Assembly (NCBI RefSeq): GCF_000720455.1
Contig: NZ_JOAK01000015.1
Location: forward strand, 1 to 64,000
From: Streptomyces virginiae
GTDB lineage: Bacteria > Actinomycetota > Actinomycetes > Streptomycetales > Streptomycetaceae
Length of the DNA stretch: 64,000 nucleotides
Direction: 5' to 3'
A model generated the notes under the pieces. It did no database searches, had not been told where the DNA came from, and saw only the letters and a program-made list of their open reading frames with translations. The translations under genes were made by a program, and so were the position numbers. Shown in pieces: positions 40,259 to 48,296 of the stretch; within the stretch, counting starts at the first letter, position 1; each line of letters begins with the position of its first letter.

Positions 40259-40599
40259 CCGAGAATGCGACGCCCGAGGCGTCGACCAAGCCGGCCACCG
40301 AGGAGGAGGTCCGCGAGGCCCTCTACGACGTGGTCGACCCCGAGCTGGGCATCGACGTCGTCAACCTGGGCCTGATCTACGGCATCCACATCGACGACGC
40401 GAACATCGCCACCCTCGACATGACCCTGACCTCGGCGGCCTGCCCCCTGACGGACGTCATCGAGGACCAGGCGAAGTCGGCGACGGACGGCATCGTCAAC
40501 GAACTCCGGATCAACTGGGTCTGGATGCCGCCGTGGGGCCCGGACAAGATCACGGACGACGGTCGTGAGCAGCTCCGCGCGCTCGGCTTCAACGTCTGA
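40255..40599 (+). CDS. sufT: SufT/MIP18-type Fe-S assembly factor (DUF59)
   Basis: A 114-residue DUF59 protein. REALYDVVDPELGIDVVNLGLIYGIHID and TLTSAACPLTDVIEDQ are the family signatures; the Cys in AACPLT is the conserved metal-site residue. SufT helps mature Fe-S proteins when demand is high. It is the last suf gene, overlaps sufU by 4 bp, and is followed by a strong terminator. Confidence 0.93.
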   Translation: MTENATPEASTKPATEEEVREALYDVVDPELGIDVVNLGLIYGIHIDDANIATLDMTLTSAACPLTDVIEDQAKSATDGIVNELRINWVWMPPWGPDKITDDGREQLRALGFNV

Positions 40600-40619
40600 T
40601 CGCCCCCGCTCGCACAGCA

Positions 40620-40649
40620 GGGCCCCCGGCACACGCGTGCCGGGGGCCC
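40620..40649 (+). terminator. Terminator of the suf operon
   Basis: A perfect 13-bp stem (GGGCCCCCGGCAC at 40620-40632, complement at 40637-40649) with loop ACGC is followed by TCCTGTTTG. It lies 20 bp after sufT. Confidence 0.85.
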
Positions 40650-40815
40650 TCCTGTTTGCCCGCCGGCGGCCTTTCCGGATCCTTTCCCTGATCGACTCCC
40701 GGATCCGGACGGCTGTTCTCCGGGTGGACGGACGGCGTGCACCCCGTGTTGTCCACCGTCACCGAACCTGCTCGACGGCCGTCACGACGTGGCGCCGCAT
40801 ACGAGAGGACCCTCC

Positions 40816-42189
40816 GTGACCGTTCGTTTCGCCGCCGGGACCGCCGGCCTCGCCGCGCTGCTGATCGCCGGGCCGACCGCGCCCGCACAGGCCGTGACGT
40901 ACGGGACGCCGACGATCGCACTGTCCGCGTCCTACCTCTCCGGGGCCGTCGGGGCGACCGGGGACCCGGTCGTGAACGTGACCGTCGGCCAGAGCGGGGC
41001 CGACGCCTCCGCGCTGACGGTCAGCGCCTCGGCGTCGAGCAAGGCCTCGGTCGCCGGGACCGGGGACGTCACCGTCACCGGCGCCGGTGCGGTGCGGCAG
41101 CTGGCCGTGACCGCGCGCGGCCGCGGCTACACCAACCTCACCGTCAAGGTCGCCGGACTGGGCGGCAAGAGCGCCACCAAGACGCTCTACTACGCCGCTT
41201 CGGCCGCCGTGCAGAACCCGGCGGACGCCCGCTACCTCACAGGCTCCGCGGACGCCTCGGCAGCCGTGGACGTGGGCGGCGGCTACGCGGTGGTCGCCGA
41301 CGACGAGTCCAACGTGCTGCGCCTGTACGACCGTTCCCGTTCGGGCGCGCCGGTGAAGACCTGGGACTTCAGCTCCCAGCTCGGGGTCAGCAAGGAGGTG
41401 GACATCGAGGGGGCGACCCGGATCGGCAACACCATCTACTGGACCGGCTCGCTGGGCAACAACAAGGACGGCGAGTACAAGGCGCCCCGGAACACGGTGT
41501 TCACCACCACCGTGAGCGGCTCCGGCTCGGGCACGCAGCTGGCGTACGGGCGCTCGTACAAGAAGCTCCGCGACGACCTGGTCGCCTGGGACCAGGCCAA
41601 CGGGAACAGGTACGGCTTCGCCGCGGGCACCGCGGACGGGGAGGCGCCCAAGCAGATCGACGGCTTCAACGTGGAGGGGCTGGAGTTCGCGCCGGGCTCG
41701 ACGACCACCGCCTACCTGGGCTTCCGCGCCCCGCTGGCGCCGGCCGTGCCGGGCGGCAAGGCGCTGCTGGTGCCGGTCACCAACTTCGACCAGGTCCTGG
41801 CGAGCGGCGCCAAGGCGGTCTTCGGCGCGGGGGTCGAGCTGGACCTCGGCGGGCTGGCCGTGCGGGACATCCGCAAGAACGCGGCCGGGCAGTACCTGAT
41901 CCTGGCCGGCTCCTGGGCCGCCGACGACAACTCCGACCCGTACGCGCTCTACCAGTGGGACGGCGTCGCGGGCCACGCCCCCGTCAAGCGGGCCGACCTG
42001 CCGACCACCGACCCCGGCGGCTGGGAGGCGATCGCCGAGGTCCCCGACCTGACGGCGGCGGGCGCCCGGGTGCAGCTGGTCACCGACAGCGGGTCCGCGG
42101 ACCTGTACGGGGACGGCACCGAGGCCAAGGACCTCACGCACCCGGAGTGGAAGAAGGCGCGGGCGGCCTGGTTCACGCTGAACCCGTGA
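40816..42189 (+). CDS. Secreted DUF3616-like protein
   Basis: A 457-residue exported protein. The signal peptide covers about residues 1-31 (cleavage near AQAVTY). An Ala/Ser/Thr-rich region of about 110 residues reads like an immunoglobulin-type module. The rest (ADDESNVLRLYDR, EVDIEGATRIGNTIYWTGSLGNNKDGEYKAPRNTVF, NVEGLEFAPGS) matches what I know of DUF3616, a probable beta-propeller with no known activity. GTG at 40816 follows GAGAGGAC. It overlaps the convergent membrane-protein gene by 17 bp. Confidence 0.8.
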   Translation: MTVRFAAGTAGLAALLIAGPTAPAQAVTYGTPTIALSASYLSGAVGATGDPVVNVTVGQSGADASALTVSASASSKASVAGTGDVTVTGAGAVRQLAVTARGRGYTNLTVKVAGLGGKSATKTLYYAASAAVQNPADARYLTGSADASAAVDVGGGYAVVADDESNVLRLYDRSRSGAPVKTWDFSSQLGVSKEVDIEGATRIGNTIYWTGSLGNNKDGEYKAPRNTVFTTTVSGSGSGTQLAYGRSYKKLRDDLVAWDQANGNRYGFAAGTADGEAPKQIDGFNVEGLEFAPGSTTTAYLGFRAPLAPAVPGGKALLVPVTNFDQVLASGAKAVFGAGVELDLGGLAVRDIRKNAAGQYLILAGSWAADDNSDPYALYQWDGVAGHAPVKRADLPTTDPGGWEAIAEVPDLTAAGARVQLVTDSGSADLYGDGTEAKDLTHPEWKKARAAWFTLNP

Positions 42190-43015
42190 TCAGCGGCTCC
42201 GCCGTAAGGGGCCCGGCGAGCTGCTCGCGGCGCAGCCGCCGGTCGGCGTAGAGCAGTCCGACGGCCAGTTGGGGGAAGGTCAGCAGCAGGGCGGGCGCGA
42301 GCAGGAGCCCGAAGGCGCCGAAGGACTGCTGGAGGGCGTACGAGGCGCCCAGCGCGAGCGCGCCCGCCGGAGCCGTCACGGCGAGGGTCCGCCACCAGGC
42401 GCCGCGCACCAGGCGGGCCGACCGGCGCAGGGCCGCCACGGGGCCGAGCCCCTCGTACCCGGCGGCCGTGGGCGCCAGGGCGAACAGCACGGACAGCCAG
42501 AGGGCGACCGGGGCCAGGGGGAGCAGCGCCGCCGGCGGCAGACCGGCGGCGAAACCGGCGGCGCCCGGTCCGGCGGCGGCGAGCAGGGCCAGCAGCCGGG
42601 CGCCGAGCACCGCCGGCGTCCGGGGCAGGGCGGCCCGCAGCAGCTCGCGCGCGGCGACGGGGCGGCCGAGCACGGCCGGCCGGAGCAGGGCCGCGGCCAG
42701 GGCGCCGGCCAGCGCCCAGCTGAAGAGCAGGAACAGGGCGGCGGCCGGGACGAGGACGTAGACGAAGGCCCGGCTGCCGGCGGTGCGGGTGAGGGAGGCG
42801 AGGGTGGCCGCCCCCGCGACCGCGGTGATCAGCAGCAGCCCGCCGAGCTGTCCGAGGAGCAGGGCGCCGAGCAGCCGGCCGCCGTAGCGGCGCAGCGCGG
42901 TCAGGGCGCCGCCGAGGATCTCCCGGGCGGCCAGCGGACGCAGGGGTACCACCCCTGGCCGGGGCGCGCGCGGGGGAAGCCAGCCGCCGCCCTGGTGGCT
43001 CCGATGCTGCGCCAT
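42173..43015 (-). CDS. Polytopic membrane protein, unknown function
   Basis: A 280-residue Ala/Leu-rich protein with about six membrane helices. The Arg-rich N-terminus (MAQHRSHQGGGWLPPRAPRPG) is cytoplasmic. RRSARLVRGAWWRTLAV is a basic loop of the kind found in YciC/glycerophosphodiesterase-associated membrane domains, but this is only a resemblance. ATG at 43015 is chosen because the upstream reading covers the SMR operators. No partner is evident. Confidence 0.72.
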   Translation of the reverse strand: MAQHRSHQGGGWLPPRAPRPGVVPLRPLAAREILGGALTALRRYGGRLLGALLLGQLGGLLLITAVAGAATLASLTRTAGSRAFVYVLVPAAALFLLFSWALAGALAAALLRPAVLGRPVAARELLRAALPRTPAVLGARLLALLAAAGPGAAGFAAGLPPAALLPLAPVALWLSVLFALAPTAAGYEGLGPVAALRRSARLVRGAWWRTLAVTAPAGALALGASYALQQSFGAFGLLLAPALLLTFPQLAVGLLYADRRLRREQLAGPLTAEPLITGSA

Positions 43016-43100
43016 GCGCGGCCCGCCCCTTCGTCGCCCGAGGAGGCGACAGGGTAGCGCCGCGGGCCGCAGGAGTCCCGGGTCGTGCGGCCCCCTCTTG

Positions 43101-43118
43101 TGCGTACAGGTGTACGCA
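43101..43118. promoter_or_regulatory. Operator 1 upstream of the SMR pump gene
   Basis: A perfect palindrome TGCGTAC-AGGT-GTACGCA. It shares the GTAC core and 7-4-7 layout with the palindrome centred 22 bp downstream. It probably binds the TetR protein encoded at 43460. Confidence 0.65.
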
Positions 43119-43122
43119 TCGA

Positions 43123-43140
43123 TGTGTACCCTTGTACACA
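43123..43140. promoter_or_regulatory. Operator 2, touching the SMR start codon
   Basis: A perfect palindrome TGTGTAC-CCTT-GTACACA whose last base is the A of the pump's ATG at 43140. Two sites two helical turns apart on one face of the DNA suggest cooperative TetR binding and a leaderless transcript. Confidence 0.65.
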
Positions 43141-43460
43141 TGCCCTACGTCCTGCTCGCCGCAGCCATTGCCGCCGAGGTCGCCGGCACCACCGCCATGA
43201 AGTACAGCGACGGCTTCACGAAGCTGTGGCCCTCGCTCGGCACCCTGCTGGGATACGCCATCGCCTTCACCCTGCTCGCGCAGACGCTGAAGTCCATGTC
43301 GGTCGGCACGGCCTACGCGATATGGGCCGGCGTCGGCACCGCCGCCATCGCCGCGATCGGCATGGTGTTCATGGGGGAGGCGGCCACCGCCGCGAAGATC
43401 GCCGGGATCGCCCTCGTGATCGGCGGTGTGGTCCTGCTGAACCTGGGCGGGGCGCACTGA
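43140..43460 (+). CDS. SMR-family multidrug efflux pump
   Basis: A 106-residue protein with four membrane helices, the exact size of EmrE/QacC pumps. The essential membrane glutamate is Glu13 in AAAIAAEVAGTTAMK, and YAIWAGVGTAAIAAIG and the GIALVIGGVVLLNL helix match the family. It exports cationic compounds by proton antiport, probably as a homodimer. It is followed, with a TGATG overlap, by a TetR gene. Confidence 0.94.
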   Translation: MPYVLLAAAIAAEVAGTTAMKYSDGFTKLWPSLGTLLGYAIAFTLLAQTLKSMSVGTAYAIWAGVGTAAIAAIGMVFMGEAATAAKIAGIALVIGGVVLLNLGGAH

Positions 43461-44011
43461 TGCCGCAGGGCGTGCGGCGCTACGACCCGGACCGGCGGCA
43501 GCGGATCATCGACGCCGCGATCCGCGTGGTGGGCGCCAAGGGCATCGCCGGGCTGAGCCACCGCAGCGCGGCTGCGGAGGCCGACGTACCGCTGGGCTCG
43601 ACGACGTACCACTTCAAGACCCTGGACGACCTGCTGGTGGCGGCACTGCGCCAGGCCAACGAGGGCTTCGCCCGGGCGGTGGCGGACGCGCCGGTGCTCG
43701 CCGACCCGGACGCCGACCTCGCCGGGGCGCTGGCCCGCCTCCTGGGCGAGTTCCTGGCGGCGGACCGGGGCCGGGTGGAGCTGGAGTACGAGCTCTACCT
43801 CGCGGCCCTGCGCCGCCCGGCCCTGCGGCCGGTGGCCGCCGAGTGGTGCGAGGCCGCGTGCCGGGCGCTGACCCCGCGCACCGACCCGGTGACGGCGCGG
43901 GCGCTGGTCGCCGCGATGGACGGCATCAGCCTGCAGGTCCTGCTGACGGACGCCGAGTACGACGAGCCGTACGCCCGCGAAGTGCTGGCCCGCGTCCTGC
44001 GCCCGGCCTGA
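43460..44011 (+). CDS. TetR-family repressor of the SMR pump
   Basis: A 183-residue TetR protein. DPDRRQRIIDAAIRVVGAKGIAGLSHRSAAAEADVPLGSTTYHFKTLDDLLVAA (about 9-61) is a clear helix-turn-helix of the TetR_C_6/BetI-like kind. It is co-transcribed with the pump, and two matching palindromes lie upstream of the pair, so it probably represses its own operon until a pump substrate binds. Confidence 0.9.
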   Translation: MPQGVRRYDPDRRQRIIDAAIRVVGAKGIAGLSHRSAAAEADVPLGSTTYHFKTLDDLLVAALRQANEGFARAVADAPVLADPDADLAGALARLLGEFLAADRGRVELEYELYLAALRRPALRPVAAEWCEAACRALTPRTDPVTARALVAAMDGISLQVLLTDAEYDEPYAREVLARVLRPA

Positions 44012-44025
44012 TCGGCAAGACGCCC

Positions 44026-44910
44026 CTAGGTCGTGTCGCCCGCGGAGCGGACTGCCGTCAGGGCCGTCCGGACGCTCGCCTCGATGTCGCGGATCGGATA
44101 GATCACCTCGCGCACGGTGCGGTCGCGGTCCACGACCAGGGTCAGCCGCTTGATCCGGCTCACCCCCGCCGCGCGGAACGTCGGCAGGCGCAGCGCGGCC
44201 GTCAGGGCCAGGTCGGCGTCCGAGAGGAGGGGGAAGCGCAGCCGTTCCTGCTCCGCGAACTCCCGCTGCTCGTCGGGGCGCTGGGTCGAGACACCCTGCA
44301 CGGTGGCCCCGGCCGCGGTGAACTCCGCGAGCTGGTCGCGGTACGTGCACGACTCGAACGTACAGCCCTTGGCGCCCGGGATCCCGGCCCAGCCGGGCGG
44401 GTAGGACTCGGCCCGGGCGTACGCGCCCGGGAAGAAGTACAGGACCGTGAACGGCGTGTCCGCCACCGGGTCGCCGAGCCCGCCGAAACGGTCCGGCAGC
44501 AGGAGCGGCGGCACCCGCGTGCCGTGCAGTGCGTGCACCCGTTCCGCCTCGCGCGATGCCTCGTCGGTCGTCGCCGTCATCTCTCCCTCTCCCAGGACCC
44601 AGGTGTCTCCCCAGTCCTGGAGGGCCACCAGGACCGGCAGCAGCCCCCGCCCGCGCGGGGTCAGCCGGTACTCGTGCCGCACCGGACGTTCCTGGTACGG
44701 CTCGCGCGACAGCACCCCGGCCTCCACGAGCAGCTTCAGCCGCTCCGCGAGCACCTTGCGGGACACCCCCAGCTCGCGCTGGAGCTCGTCGAAGCGGTGC
44801 AGGCCGCGCGCGGTGTCGCGCACGATCAGCAGCGTCCACCAGTCGCCCACCACGTCGAGGGCCTGGGCGATGGCGCAGTCCGCGTCGCCGAGGTGTGTGC
44901 GCTGGGCCAT
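44026..44910 (-). CDS. HxlR regulator fused to a peroxiredoxin domain
   Basis: A 294-residue two-domain protein. Residues 1-110 are a complete HxlR winged helix (CAIAQALDVVGDWWTLLIVRD, LGVSRKVLAERLKLLVEAGVLSREPY), including the conserved Cys12. Residues about 120-294 form an AhpC/TSA-like fold with LYFFPGAYARAESYPPGW and KGC183TFESC188TYRDQL, the peroxidatic/resolving cysteine region. One reading frame crosses both without a break. It may couple peroxide or thiol sensing to repression of the divergent MFS gene. A good palindrome lies between them. Confidence 0.85.
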   Translation of the reverse strand: MAQRTHLGDADCAIAQALDVVGDWWTLLIVRDTARGLHRFDELQRELGVSRKVLAERLKLLVEAGVLSREPYQERPVRHEYRLTPRGRGLLPVLVALQDWGDTWVLGEGEMTATTDEASREAERVHALHGTRVPPLLLPDRFGGLGDPVADTPFTVLYFFPGAYARAESYPPGWAGIPGAKGCTFESCTYRDQLAEFTAAGATVQGVSTQRPDEQREFAEQERLRFPLLSDADLALTAALRLPTFRAAGVSRIKRLTLVVDRDRTVREVIYPIRDIEASVRTALTAVRSAGDTT

Positions 44911-44953
44911 GGGAACTCCTTCGTCCGTTGACCCAAGGCTGTCATGCTGACAT

Positions 44954-44978
44954 AGTCAGTTCCCAAAAGGAACTCACT
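44954..44978. promoter_or_regulatory. Probable HxlR operator
   Basis: An inverted repeat with 10-bp arms and a CAAAA spacer pairs at nine of ten positions; the inner arms are AGTTCC and GGAACT. It is centred 56 bp upstream of the HxlR-peroxiredoxin start and 36 bp upstream of the MFS start, and is a natural site for control of both. Confidence 0.65.
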
Positions 44979-45001
44979 AGGTCGAAGCGGGGGACACGGG
45001 T

Positions 45002-46234
45002 GTGCTGCAGGGGTTCAAGGACATACCGAGGGTCGTGTGGCTGCTGGCTGCGGGGGTGTTCGTCAACGCCGTCGTCAGCTTCACGTTCGTCTTCGTCTTC
45101 CTCTACCTGACCGGCCCGCGCGGCCTCGGCGCCGCCCAGGCCGGCCTCGTCACCGGGATCGGCGGCATCGGCCTGGTCGCGGGCAACTTCAGCGGTGGCT
45201 GGTACGGGGACCGCTTCGGCCACCGCCGGGTGCTGCTCGCCGCCGCCACCCTCGCCGGAGTGACCCTCGCGGCCCTCCCGCTGCTGCCCACGCCGCTCCT
45301 CTTCGCGGCCATGCCGCTGGCCCAGTACGCCTCCGGCGTGATCCGGGCCGCCAACTCCGCGCTGGTCGCGGTCACCGTCCCGGAGGGCAGCCGCCGCCAG
45401 GCCTTCGCCCTCGTGCGCTGCGTCTCCAACGGCGGGTTCACCCTCGGGCCGCCGCTGGGCGCCCTGGTCGCGACCGGGCTCTCCTACGACTGGCTCTTCG
45501 TCGCCGACGGCGTCGGCACCCTCGTCTTCGCCCTCTGGACCGCCCGCGTCGTCCCGGCGCGCGGCGCGTCCCGCAAGGCCTCCGCGGCCCCGGACGGGGG
45601 TCGGGGCCGCGGACTCGCCGCCGAACTGCGCTCCCGGCCGGCCCTGTTGGTGCTGCTCGGCGCGATCCTGGTGACCGACGTCGTCTACCGCCAGCAGTAC
45701 TACACCTTCCCCGTCTTCCTCACCGACCACGGCATGGACCCGCGCGCCTTCGGGCTCGTCATCGCCCTCAACGGCGGCGTGATCCTGCTGCTGGAGCTGC
45801 CCGCCGCCGTCGCGCTGCGCGAGCGGCCGGCGCTGCCGGTGATCGCCGCGGGGCTGGTGCTGGTCGGGGCCGGGTACGGGGCGCTGCTGTTCGGGGCGGG
45901 GATCGCGAGCGCCGTGGTGATGATGGTCCTGCTGAGCCTCGGGGAGATCCTCTACAAGACCACCGCCACCGCCTACGTCGCCGACGAGGCGCCCGAGCAC
46001 GCCGTCGGCCGGTTCCAGAGCCTGTACGCGGGCATCTCGGTCAGCGGGGTAGTCATCGGGCCGCCGCTGGGCGGTGCGCTGTACTCGGCCGCGCCCGGCC
46101 TGCTGTGGCCGCTGTGCGCCGGGCTCGCGGTGGCGGCGGGCGGGGCGGTGCTGTGGGCCTCGGCGCGGCAGCGGCGACACGCGCTCCGACCGGCACATGA
46201 GACCGGTTCGCAACCTCAGGCCGTCGCCGGTTAG
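45002..46234 (+). CDS. MFS transporter
   Basis: A 410-residue permease with about twelve helices. The first intracellular loop motif is GGWYGDRFGHRRVLL (MFS motif A), and a charged central loop (RVVPARGASRKASAAPDGGRGRG) separates the halves. It resembles drug-efflux members, but the substrate is unknown. The start is GTG at 45002. It is divergent from the HxlR-peroxiredoxin gene, which probably controls it, suggesting export of electrophiles or redox-active compounds. Confidence 0.88.
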   Translation: MLQGFKDIPRVVWLLAAGVFVNAVVSFTFVFVFLYLTGPRGLGAAQAGLVTGIGGIGLVAGNFSGGWYGDRFGHRRVLLAAATLAGVTLAALPLLPTPLLFAAMPLAQYASGVIRAANSALVAVTVPEGSRRQAFALVRCVSNGGFTLGPPLGALVATGLSYDWLFVADGVGTLVFALWTARVVPARGASRKASAAPDGGRGRGLAAELRSRPALLVLLGAILVTDVVYRQQYYTFPVFLTDHGMDPRAFGLVIALNGGVILLLELPAAVALRERPALPVIAAGLVLVGAGYGALLFGAGIASAVVMMVLLSLGEILYKTTATAYVADEAPEHAVGRFQSLYAGISVSGVVIGPPLGGALYSAAPGLLWPLCAGLAVAAGGAVLWASARQRRHALRPAHETGSQPQAVAG

Positions 46235-46243
46235 GTTTCGGGC

Positions 46244-47224
46244 ATGACTGCTACGCGTACCACCGGCGCCGTCGCCGCCGGACTTGCCACCCTCACCGCC
46301 GACGGCACCGTCCTCGACACCTGGTTCCCCGCCCCCGAGCTGGTCGCCGAGCCCGGCCCGGCCGGCACCGAGCGCCTCACCGCCGAGCAGGCCGTGGAGC
46401 TCCTCGGCGCCGCCGCGGCCAAGGCGATCCGCAACGACGCGGTCCGCGGCGTCGAGGTCGTAGCCGTCCGCACGGTCATCGCCTCCCTGGAGGACAAGCC
46501 GCTGGACGCGCACGACGCGTACCTGCGCCTGCACCTGCTCAGCCACCGCCTGGTCAAGCCGCACGGCCAGAACCTCGACGGTGTCTTCGGCCTGCTGGCC
46601 AACGTCGCCTGGACCTCGCTGGGCCCGGTCGCCGTCGACCAGGTCGAGACCGTCCGCCTCAACGCCCGCGCCGAGGGCCTGCACCTCCAGGTCACCTCGA
46701 TCGACAAGTTCCCGCGGATGACGGACTACGTCGCCCCCAAGGGCGTGCGCATCGCCGACGCGGACCGCGTCCGCCTGGGTGCGCACCTCGCCGAGGGCAC
46801 CACCGTCATGCACGAGGGCTTCGTCAACTTCAACGCCGGCACCCTCGGCACCTCCATGGTCGAGGGCCGCATCTCCGCGGGCGTCGTCGTCGGCGACGGC
46901 TCCGACATCGGCGGCGGCGCCTCCACGATGGGCACCCTCTCCGGCGGCGGCAAGCAGATCATCTCGATCGGCGAGCGCACCCTGGTCGGCGCCGAGGCGG
47001 GCGTGGGCATCGCCCTCGGCAACGAGTGCGTCGTCGAGGCCGGCCTCTACGTCACCGCCGGCACCCGCGTCACCCTGCCGGACGGCCAGGTCGTCAAGGC
47101 CCTGGAGCTCTCCGGCGCCGACAACATCCTCTTCCGCCGCAACTCGGTCACGGGCACCGTCGAGGCCCGCCCGTACAAGGCCAACTGGGGCGGCCTGAAC
47201 GAGGTCCTGCACAGCCACAACTGA
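46244..47224 (+). CDS. dapD: Tetrahydrodipicolinate N-succinyltransferase
   Basis: A 326-residue enzyme of the succinylase branch of diaminopimelate/lysine synthesis. The C-terminal half is a left-handed beta-helix with hexapeptide turns ([29 protein letters not shown]), and [18 protein letters not shown] is the acyl-acceptor motif of the actinobacterial DapD class. It lies alone here. A 9-bp gap follows the MFS gene, but dapD is an ordinary housekeeping gene and probably has its own promoter. Confidence 0.96.
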   Translation: MTATRTTGAVAAGLATLTADGTVLDTWFPAPELVAEPGPAGTERLTAEQAVELLGAAAAKAIRNDAVRGVEVVAVRTVIASLEDKPLDAHDAYLRLHLLSHRLVKPHGQNLDGVFGLLANVAWTSLGPVAVDQVETVRLNARAEGLHLQVTSIDKFPRMTDYVAPKGVRIADADRVRLGAHLAEGTTVMHEGFVNFNAGTLGTSMVEGRISAGVVVGDGSDIGGGASTMGTLSGGGKQIISIGERTLVGAEAGVGIALGNECVVEAGLYVTAGTRVTLPDGQVVKALELSGADNILFRRNSVTGTVEARPYKANWGGLNEVLHSHN

Positions 47225-47239
47225 CGGTCGTACACGTCA

Positions 47240-47283
47240 CCGAGCGCCCTCCCGGACCCGCAGCGGTCCGGGAGGGCGCTCGG
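47240..47283 (+). terminator. Terminator after dapD
   Basis: A perfect 19-bp stem (CCGAGCGCCCTCCCGGACC at 47240-47258, complement at 47265-47283) with loop CGCAGC lies 15 bp after dapD. Confidence 0.85.
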
Positions 47284-47319
47284 TCGTCGGGCAGCGGGCG
47301 GCGGCCCGGGGCGCTCGTG

Positions 47320-47379
47320 CCGGGGGCCCGCCGGCCGGGGGCCCGCCGGCCGGGGGTCTGCCGGCCTGGGGCCTGGTGG
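47320..47379. repeat. Four 15-bp tandem repeats
   Basis: Units at 47320-47334, 47335-47349, 47350-47364 and 47365-47379. The first two are identical (CCGGGGGCCCGCCGG), the third differs at two positions and the fourth is more degenerate. They lie between the dapD terminator and the end of a convergent hypothetical gene. Confidence 0.8.
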
Positions 47380-47386
47380 TCGGCCG

Positions 47387-47767
47387 TCAGCCGAGGCGGA
47401 CGACGGCGTCCGGCTGCAGTCGCAGTTCCTGGACCTGGTAGCAGTCCGAGTGGACGGTGGCGATGACCGCGCCGCACGCGCAGACCAGGTTGGGGCCCCG
47501 TTCGCCGTCCATGCCGCAGCAGTACCCGCGGCGCAGCGCGGCGTCCGGGTGCGCCTCCAGGACGGTGCCGCCGCCGGGGTTGAGCGCGACGGTGCCGCTC
47601 GGGCCGGACTCGACCAGCAGGCCGGAGGGGCCGTCCAGTACGTACGGGGGACCGGAGGGCTCGGGGTCGACCGCGAAGGTCCCGGGCGCCATCCGCACGA
47701 TCGGTCCGTCGGTGTGGCCGTTCACGTCCGTGGGTGACATCCGCGGCCGGTACCACTCGTCGTCCAC
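47387..47767 (-). CDS. Hypothetical Cys-containing protein
   Basis: About 126 residues, unrecognised. The acidic/Pro-rich N-terminal half (PIVRMAPGTFAVDPEPSGPPYVLDGPSGLL) is followed by GYCCGMDGERGPNLVCACGAVIATVHSDC, whose five cysteines could bind zinc, and a hydrophobic tail. The start is uncertain: GTG 47767, ATG 47740 and TTG 47782 are all possible and none has a good ribosome site. It follows a small membrane-protein gene on the same strand. Confidence 0.65.
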   Translation of the reverse strand: MDDEWYRPRMSPTDVNGHTDGPIVRMAPGTFAVDPEPSGPPYVLDGPSGLLVESGPSGTVALNPGGGTVLEAHPDAALRRGYCCGMDGERGPNLVCACGAVIATVHSDCYQVQELRLQPDAVVRLG

Positions 47768-47801
47768 GCCCGGGTCCGGCAAGGACCGCTCGGTGGGACG
47801 C

Positions 47802-48056
47802 TCAGTGGAGGGGGATCGTGCGGATCAGGCCGGCGAAGGCCTGCTCCTCCGCCTCGGTCAGCTGCACCGACTCCATCGGGTGCCCGGCGGAGCCGCGCTG
47901 CGCCGGGATCATCGGCAGCACCTCGGCGGCGACGGGCTCCGGCTGCCGGAAACGGCTGCCCCACAGCATGTGGCCCAGGCCGGCCACCCAGACGAGCGCT
48001 GCCACCAGCAGGACGGCGAGGCCGATTTCCTGGGCGGGGGAGATCGAGGGGAACAC
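47802..48056 (-). CDS. Small single-helix membrane protein
   Basis: An 84-residue protein with one N-terminal membrane helix (IGLAVLLVAALVWVAGLGHMLW) and a cytoplasmic tail ending VQLTEAEEQAFAGLIRTIPLH. The GTG start at 48056 has GGAGG seven nt upstream, which supports a real gene. Function unknown; it may be co-transcribed with the Cys-containing gene. Confidence 0.68.
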   Translation of the reverse strand: MFPSISPAQEIGLAVLLVAALVWVAGLGHMLWGSRFRQPEPVAAEVLPMIPAQRGSAGHPMESVQLTEAEEQAFAGLIRTIPLH

Positions 48057-48242
48057 CAGGATCCTCCAGGGGGTGCGGGCGGTGCGAGCCCGGCCGGGAC
48101 AAGATCGGGCGTGCAGACACTCAACACCACAACCGGTCGATTCGGTGGAGATGTGGCGAGCGTCACGCCAGGGCCGAAAGTCCTCATCTCGCCCGCGGGC
48201 CCGCCCTGCGGCCGGCCGCGATCGCGGCGAAGGCCAGGAGGC

Positions 48243-48278
48243 CAGGGGGCCGGGCCGGGACGGCGGCCTGGCCCCCTG
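48243..48278 (-). terminator. Terminator of the secreted nuclease gene
   Basis: CAGGGGGCCGGGCC (48243-48256) pairs with GGCCTGGCCCCCTG (48265-48278) with one mismatch, 18 bp beyond the nuclease stop on the minus strand. The rest of the 240-bp gap shows no gene. Confidence 0.6.
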
Positions 48279-48296
48279 CTGCTCCTGACCCCGGTG

